Assembly (NCBI GenBank): GCA_013362835.1
Contig: JABFVJ010000112.1
Span: 1-12,602 of the forward strand
DNA length: 12,602 nt
From: Nonomuraea sp.
GTDB lineage: Bacteria; Actinomycetota; Actinomycetes; Streptosporangiales; Streptosporangiaceae
Direction of reading: 5' to 3'
Below are positions 12,387 through 12,602 of this stretch, piece by piece. Position 1 is the stretch's first letter, and each line of letters starts with the position of its first letter. Below the pieces are notes generated by a model. That model was not told the DNA's origin and did not search any database. It saw only the letters and a list, made by a program, of their open reading frames with translations. The translations under genes were made by a program, and so were the position numbers.

Positions 12387-12602
12387 TCAGTAGTGGGAGA
12401 ATTCTGCCTCTTGCAGGCGGTGGCGCTCGTCGCCCTGCAACGCCGGGGAGAAGACGCAGATCAGCCGCATGTCCTCGCCGGGCGACGCGATCAGGTGGTG
12501 GGGGTCGTTCTGGTCGAGGGCGTACATCGTGCCCGGCTCCAGGGTGTGCTGGCGGCCGTCGGCGTCGATCACCGCGCCCCGGCCGCTGATGCAGTAGCAG
12601 GC
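12387..12602 (-). CDS. EctC-like (ectoine synthase family) cupin, C-terminal 71 residues (5' end beyond window)
   Basis: The frame is open from the right edge to TGA 12387-12389 and starts in the window as ACYCISGRGAVIDADGRQ. It matches the C-terminal half of L-ectoine synthase: GTMYALDQNDPHHL and MRLICVFSPALQGDE are close to the EctC consensus. The two iron ligands expected in this part, Tyr in GTMYAL and His eight residues later, are both present. The third ligand, a Glu just before the YC strand, would lie just outside the window. Positions usually acidic (YCIEGEGE) are Ser and Arg here, and the C-terminal tail (QGDERHRLQEAEFSHY) differs from classical EctC. EctC closes the ectoine ring by water loss. 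Neighbouring ectA and ectB are not visible, so this may be a solitary or recruited EctC-type cyclase or hydrolase. Confidence 0.82.
   Translation of the reverse strand, partial: ACYCISGRGAVIDADGRQHTLEPGTMYALDQNDPHHLIASPGEDMRLICVFSPALQGDERHRLQEAEFSHY

Overview
The window is high-GC DNA with strongly G/C-ending codons, GTG and TTG starts, short or overlapping gene junctions and actinomycete-type families: an AfsR/SARP regulator, DrrAB-type exporter, DUF2255 protein, TrpB2-like enzyme and EctC-like cupin. This points to a filamentous actinobacterium, perhaps a streptosporangial or streptomycete-like genus. The genus is inference only. No tRNA, rRNA, CRISPR array, insertion sequence or phage gene was found.

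Layout. (1) Positions 1-2526, minus strand: a secreted GH25 lysozyme, an NlpC/P60 peptidase and the N-terminal part of an AfsR/SARP-type regulator (cut by the left edge) follow one another with 49- and 25-bp gaps. They look like a peptidoglycan-cleaving pair followed by a regulator. The lysozyme has a TTA codon at position 10, a possible bldA-type control point. (2) Positions 2527-2781: a comparatively AT-rich divergent intergenic region holding a terminator-like hairpin and a possible 39-codon leader ORF that overlaps the next start. (3) Positions 2782-4957, plus strand: a DrrA-like ABC ATPase, a DrrB-like permease and a Nudix hydrolase, tightly packed. (4) Positions 4954-6063, minus strand: a DUF2255 protein and a flavin-reductase-like protein. 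The latter converges on the Nudix gene, and both stop codons lie in a single CTAG. (5) Positions 6164-9167, plus strand: a fatty-acyl-CoA synthetase, a TetR regulator with a well-formed leaderless promoter whose 17-bp spacer is a perfect palindrome, a 15-codon ORF that looks like a decayed copy of the next gene's 5' end, and a divergent phytanoyl-CoA-dioxygenase-like protein. (6) Positions 9174-12602, minus strand: a compact operon, in transcription order EctC-like cupin (cut by the right edge), acyl-CoA dehydrogenase, transglutaminase-like protein and TrpB-like PLP enzyme.

The most interesting part is region 6. Four unrelated small-molecule enzyme families are packed into what looks like one transcript. 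Several carry substitutions at positions that are catalytic in the classical enzymes: Leu for His next to the PLP lysine in the TrpB-like protein, Thr for the third triad residue in the transglutaminase-like protein, and Ser at the MCAD-type base position in the dehydrogenase with a compensating Glu on another helix. I recognise no described pathway with this set. It may be part of an amino-acid-derived natural-product or osmolyte-like pathway that continues past the right edge. That is inference from gene content only.
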